Below are positions 5,686 through 8,477 of a stretch of DNA of 8,477 bases, piece by piece. Origin of the DNA: Gemmatimonadota bacterium (lineage in GTDB: Bacteria; Latescibacterota; UBA2968; UBA8231); the NCBI GenBank assembly GCA_026706505.1, contig JAPOYQ010000455.1:1-8477 (forward strand). Reading direction: 5' to 3'. Positions within the stretch are counted from its first letter, which is position 1; each line of letters starts with the position of its first letter. The notes under the pieces were generated by a model. It saw only the letters and a list, made by a program, of their open reading frames with translations, had not been told where the DNA came from and did not search any database. The translations under genes were made by a program, and so were the position numbers.

Positions 5686-7749
5686 ATGAACTCAGTTAAA
5701 GGGGCGTTGTGCGCCTCTCTTTTTTTTCTCAGCTCCGCCTTGGCCAATCAGCCCTTGGTCGGTGTGTCTTGGAATGCGCCAAGCGAGCTAACCGCGATCG
5801 CCGCGCTGAGCGAGCAGGTGCGCTACGTGGCGCGGAGCGTAGCTTTTGTCGAGGCCAGCGAAAGCGCGATCGAGGAGTTCACAAAGCGGGGATTTGCCAT
5901 CCTCTGCCTCGACAGGCCGCGAGCGAACGACCGCTATTTTGTCACCGATCACCTCCATTTTCCTCTACCCCAAGGCATTGAGCTAGTCTTTGATGGAGGG
6001 GGCGAATGGGCGCTCCTGCGGGTGGGGCCGACCGCGCGTTTGCACGAGGCTCCCCATTTCCTCTGGCCGCTGCCCAACAACTACAGCCTGAAAGGGTGGC
6101 TAGGCGTGCCGAGGCGCGCGCCCAAGGCCCTGCAAACGGCCTCGCCAGCGGTAGCCGCCCTCATCGAGGAAGTCGCAGCCGCGCGCTTGCAAACCCACGT
6201 CGAAGCCCTCGCGCTGAAAGACCCGGCGTTGGGCAGCGTCTCCGGCAACATCCGCAGCCGCTTTGCCGTGCATCCAGAGATACTCGAATCAACCGAATAC
6301 ATCCGCTCGCAATTGGCCGCAGCCCTCGGCGACGAAGCAGTCAAACTGCATTCCTTCCCCATTGACTCTCAGCGCGTCATCTCCCACACTTCGCGTCGGG
6401 GTAACCAGGGAAAAGCACCAAGCGATACCACCGCGTACAACGTCATCGGCACGCTGGCGGGCACCGACCCAGAGGCTGGGTACTACATCGTCTGCGCCCA
6501 CTACGACGCCACGGGCGTGCGCTCAGCCGGGGGTTGGGACTGGCAACGCGACCCAGCACCCGGTGCCGACGACAATGCCAGCGGCGTGGCCTTGGTCTTG
6601 GAGAGCGCTCGGCTGCTGGCCGGACAGCAATTCCCTTGGTCCATCCGCTTTATCGCTTGGTCGGGAGAGGAATTGGGGCTGTTGGGAAGCCAAGCGTACG
6701 CGGATTTGGCGGCCGAGCGCGCCGACAACATTCTCGGCGTCCTCAACTTCGACATGATCGGCTTTAACGACTTGCAGCAACGGCTGGAGGTGGTGACGAA
6801 TCCCGGTTCGCAGTGGCTAGCCACCGAGATGGGGGCCGTCGCCGAGCGCTACGGAATCGGTCTGGCTATCGACGTGTTCGAAGACGCAGGCTCGCGCATC
6901 AGCGACCACGCGCCGTTTTGGATGTGGGGCTACGACGCGATAGTTGGCATTGAAAACCACATGCCCTCGGACACGACGACCTACGGGGTGCGCGAGGGGG
7001 TCTATCGGATCAACTCGCAGTACCATACGGTCGTCGATTTGCCCGATAGCATCAATTGGGAGCTAGTGCGCCGCACCACCCAGTTAGCCGTGGCCACATT
7101 GGCCCAGTACGGGTTGGGGGAGGGCATGCCAAACTTGGCGGTCTTCACCGGCGATCTGCGCAGCGACCGCGCGGACGATCTCCGCGTCCGCGTCAGCAAC
7201 ATCGGGCTGGGCGCGGTCGCCAGCAGTTTCTCGGTGCAAATCTCGCAATGCGCATTGGACTCCAGCCAGTGCGAGGTCATCCACCGCGCACATACTCCGG
7301 AGGAATTAGCCCCTGGCGCGAGCGCGGAATTGCACATTCCCTGGCAGCGATTTGGCGAGATGGTCTTTTTGATCGAAGTCGATGCAGAAGGGCAAATCAA
7401 CGAGGTCAGCGAGACTGACAACCGCGTCTTCCAGCGCCTGCGCCTAGTGCCGCAGTCGAAGATCGCGATCTTTCCCAATCCCTTCCCCATCGGTAATGGC
7501 AGTGTACTCCACTTCAGCGGCGTACCCCTCAAATCCGTAGTGCGGATCTTTGGGCCAGCGGGCGATCTAGTGTGGAAAGCGATTGAAGACGACGCCGCAC
7601 AACGCCGCTTGGGAGCCGTAGCTAACGAGGTGCTGTGGTACGGGGTCAACCACACCAATATACCGGTCGGCAACGGCGTCTATATCTACACGATCCACTC
7701 CCCCGAAGGCACTCTGCTAATGAGGGACAAAATCGCAGTTGTGCGTTAA
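5686..7749 (+). CDS. Secreted M28-family zinc peptidase with CARDB and C-terminal FlgD/T9SS-like domain
   Basis: Exported metallopeptidase of 687 residues. Residues 1-20 are a clear signal peptide (MNSVKGALCASLFFLSSALA, then NQP), supporting the ATG at 5686. Residues 21-190 form an N-terminal region I do not recognise. The M28 domain spans about 240-475 and has a full two-zinc site: H272 (CAHYDATG), D296 (GADDNASG), E328 as general base and E329 as ligand (SGEELGLLGS), D356 (LNFDMIG) and H447 (QYHTVVD). SDHAPFW (406-412) is also typical. A CARDB-like beta domain follows (about 482-585, ending NEVSETDNRV). The last ~95 residues begin FPNPF and end GNGVYIYTI...KIAVVR, as in FlgD Ig-like/type IX-secretion-style C-terminal domains. 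The likely role is an aminopeptidase outside the cytoplasm, free or attached to the surface; substrate specificity is unknown. It diverges from the TMTC-like gene and precedes the HAD gene by 31 bases. Confidence 0.94.
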   Translation: MNSVKGALCASLFFLSSALANQPLVGVSWNAPSELTAIAALSEQVRYVARSVAFVEASESAIEEFTKRGFAILCLDRPRANDRYFVTDHLHFPLPQGIELVFDGGGEWALLRVGPTARLHEAPHFLWPLPNNYSLKGWLGVPRRAPKALQTASPAVAALIEEVAAARLQTHVEALALKDPALGSVSGNIRSRFAVHPEILESTEYIRSQLAAALGDEAVKLHSFPIDSQRVISHTSRRGNQGKAPSDTTAYNVIGTLAGTDPEAGYYIVCAHYDATGVRSAGGWDWQRDPAPGADDNASGVALVLESARLLAGQQFPWSIRFIAWSGEELGLLGSQAYADLAAERADNILGVLNFDMIGFNDLQQRLEVVTNPGSQWLATEMGAVAERYGIGLAIDVFEDAGSRISDHAPFWMWGYDAIVGIENHMPSDTTTYGVREGVYRINSQYHTVVDLPDSINWELVRRTTQLAVATLAQYGLGEGMPNLAVFTGDLRSDRADDLRVRVSNIGLGAVASSFSVQISQCALDSSQCEVIHRAHTPEELAPGASAELHIPWQRFGEMVFLIEVDAEGQINEVSETDNRVFQRLRLVPQSKIAIFPNPFPIGNGSVLHFSGVPLKSVVRIFGPAGDLVWKAIEDDAAQRRLGAVANEVLWYGVNHTNIPVGNGVYIYTIHSPEGTLLMRDKIAVVR

Positions 7750-7770
7750 ACACACTTTTGGTGTTGCAGA

Positions 7771-7776
7771 AGAGGG
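7771..7776 (+). promoter_or_regulatory. Ribosome binding site that sets the HAD gene start at GTG 7781
   Basis: AGAGGG precedes GTG at 7781 by four bases, within workable Shine-Dalgarno spacing. The longer in-frame alternative, TTG at 7739, would overlap the end of the peptidase gene, has no such site, and adds 14 residues (CVKHTFG...) ahead of the usual start of the HAD fold. The GTG start is therefore preferred. Confidence 0.65.
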
Positions 7777-7780
7777 ACTT

Positions 7781-8419
7781 GTGATCCGCTCAATTTTGTG
7801 GGACAACGATGGCGTGCTCGTAGATACCGAGGGGCTGTACTTTCAGGCGGGGCAGGAGGTCATGGCAACACAGGGTGTTGAGCTGACGCAGGAGGATTTT
7901 GTTGAGCAGTCGTTGCAAAAGGGGCAAAGCGTATTTGACCTATTGCCCAATCAAGATGCTGGATTAATTGATCAACTGCGCTTGCAGCGCAATGCGCGCT
8001 ACAGCGCATTGTTGCGGGAGCGCGTGCGGGTTTTGGATGGAGTGGTGGAGACGCTCAGGACATTATACGGGCGCGTACTCATGGGAGTAGTGACGGGGTC
8101 GCGGAAAGATCACTTTGATATTATTCACGCCCAGACGAACTTGCTCCAGTTTTTCGAGTTTGTCGTCGCACGGGAAGATTACAAAGAATCAAAACCCCAT
8201 CCCGATGCGTACCTGACGGCCATGCGACTGCATGGGTTAGAACCTGAGACATGTGTTGTCGTGGAGGATTCTGAGCGGGGATGCGCCGCCGCCGCAAAGG
8301 CTGGGTTGCGCGTACTGGCCGTGCCGAATGAGTTGTCGCAACACGGCGATTTTTCGCCTGCGTACAAAGTGCTAGGCTCGGTGCGAGAGGTGGTAGACGA
8401 AGTGGAAAGGTTGCGTTGA
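7781..8419 (+). CDS. HAD-superfamily (subfamily IA) phosphatase or phosphomutase
   Basis: Cytoplasmic protein of 212 residues from GTG 7781, a normal size for the phosphoglycolate phosphatase/beta-phosphoglucomutase-like branch of the HAD superfamily. Numbered from that start, motif I is WDNDGVLVDTE (7-17) with nucleophile D8 and acid/base D10. Motif II is VVTGS with T105, motif III is the lysine K138 in SKPHPDAY, and motif IV is VVVEDSERG with E162 and D163 as Mg ligands. An alpha-helical C1 cap lies between motifs I and II (about 18-90). All catalytic residues are present, so an active phosphate-ester hydrolase or mutase is expected. The substrate is not inferable. The gene follows the M28 peptidase on the same strand after 31 bases and may be co-transcribed, though no functional link is evident. 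Its codons look somewhat less GC-rich than those of the peptidase. Confidence 0.92.
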   Translation: MIRSILWDNDGVLVDTEGLYFQAGQEVMATQGVELTQEDFVEQSLQKGQSVFDLLPNQDAGLIDQLRLQRNARYSALLRERVRVLDGVVETLRTLYGRVLMGVVTGSRKDHFDIIHAQTNLLQFFEFVVAREDYKESKPHPDAYLTAMRLHGLEPETCVVVEDSERGCAAAAKAGLRVLAVPNELSQHGDFSPAYKVLGSVREVVDEVERLR

Positions 8420-8477
8420 GGACGTTCCGGGTTAGGACCGAGACCAATCTACTGCGGCGCGATCGATACTAAAACCG
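8420..8477. other. Short tail after the HAD gene, nothing recognised
   Basis: Fifty-eight bases follow the HAD stop codon. I see no convincing hairpin with a U-tract, no start of a further gene that can be supported, and no repeat shared with the rest of the window. Confidence 0.5.

Noticed and set aside
5550..5747. 65-codon minus-strand open frame across the intergenic region
   Set aside because: It overlaps the peptidase signal-peptide region and promoter, and has no ribosome binding site or similarity that I recognise.
6263..6757. 164-codon plus-strand frame inside the M28 catalytic domain
   Set aside because: It is a shadow frame of the zinc-ligand-bearing reading; its composition (Pro/Thr/Arg/Trp) is not protein-like.
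7002..7673. 223-codon open frame on the minus strand inside the M28 peptidase gene
   Set aside because: It is antisense to the CARDB and C-terminal domains, with Ser/Arg/Thr-rich composition and no motif; it is explained by the codon bias of the plus-strand gene.
7739..7780. TTG 7739 as the start of the HAD gene
   Set aside because: It overlaps the end of the peptidase gene and lacks a ribosome binding site. GTG 7781 has one, and starts just ahead of motif I as is usual.

Overview
The window is moderately GC-rich bacterial DNA with two divergent gene blocks and no sign of phage, insertion sequence, CRISPR or RNA genes. No marker fixes the taxon. Three features point weakly to an uncultured member of the FCB superphylum or a neighbouring candidate phylum such as Latescibacterota: a secreted M28 peptidase with a C-terminal 'FPNPF...GNGVYIY...KIAVVR' FlgD/T9SS-type domain, a UbiA enzyme of the archaeal ether-lipid (DGGGP synthase) kind, and an enolase-superfamily sugar-acid dehydratase. 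This placement is inference.

Left block, minus strand, read from 5411 down to 1. First comes a TMTC-like membrane glycosyltransferase with a long TPR tail (5411-2890), broken by an apparent one-base frameshift near 4803-4806. It is followed by a UbiA-family prenyltransferase (2849-2001), a DgoD-like dehydratase (1960-827) and histidyl-tRNA synthetase hisS (822 to beyond the left edge, so only the first 274 codons are present). The gaps are 40, 40 and 4 bases, so the four are probably one transcription unit. Their products (protein or surface glycosylation, isoprenoid-lipid synthesis, sugar-acid catabolism, tRNA charging) do not form an obvious single pathway.

Centre, 5412-5685. This is a 274-base divergent intergenic region. 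It has an AT-rich stretch, a hairpin whose minus-strand reading ends in a T-rich run, and a candidate sigma70-type promoter facing the peptidase. Two copies of CCCTAACG spaced 21 bp apart flank that promoter's -10 element.

Right block, plus strand. A secreted M28 zinc peptidase with CARDB and C-terminal sorting-type domains (5686-7749) is followed 31 bases later by a HAD-superfamily phosphatase/mutase (7781-8419). The last 58 bases hold nothing recognisable.

The points most worth a second look are the frameshifted TMTC-like gene with an internal four-TPR duplication, its adjacency to a DGGGP-synthase-like UbiA enzyme, the eukaryote/archaea-like HisRS, and the promoter with paired repeats. 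I do not see a clearly new defence or mobile system.
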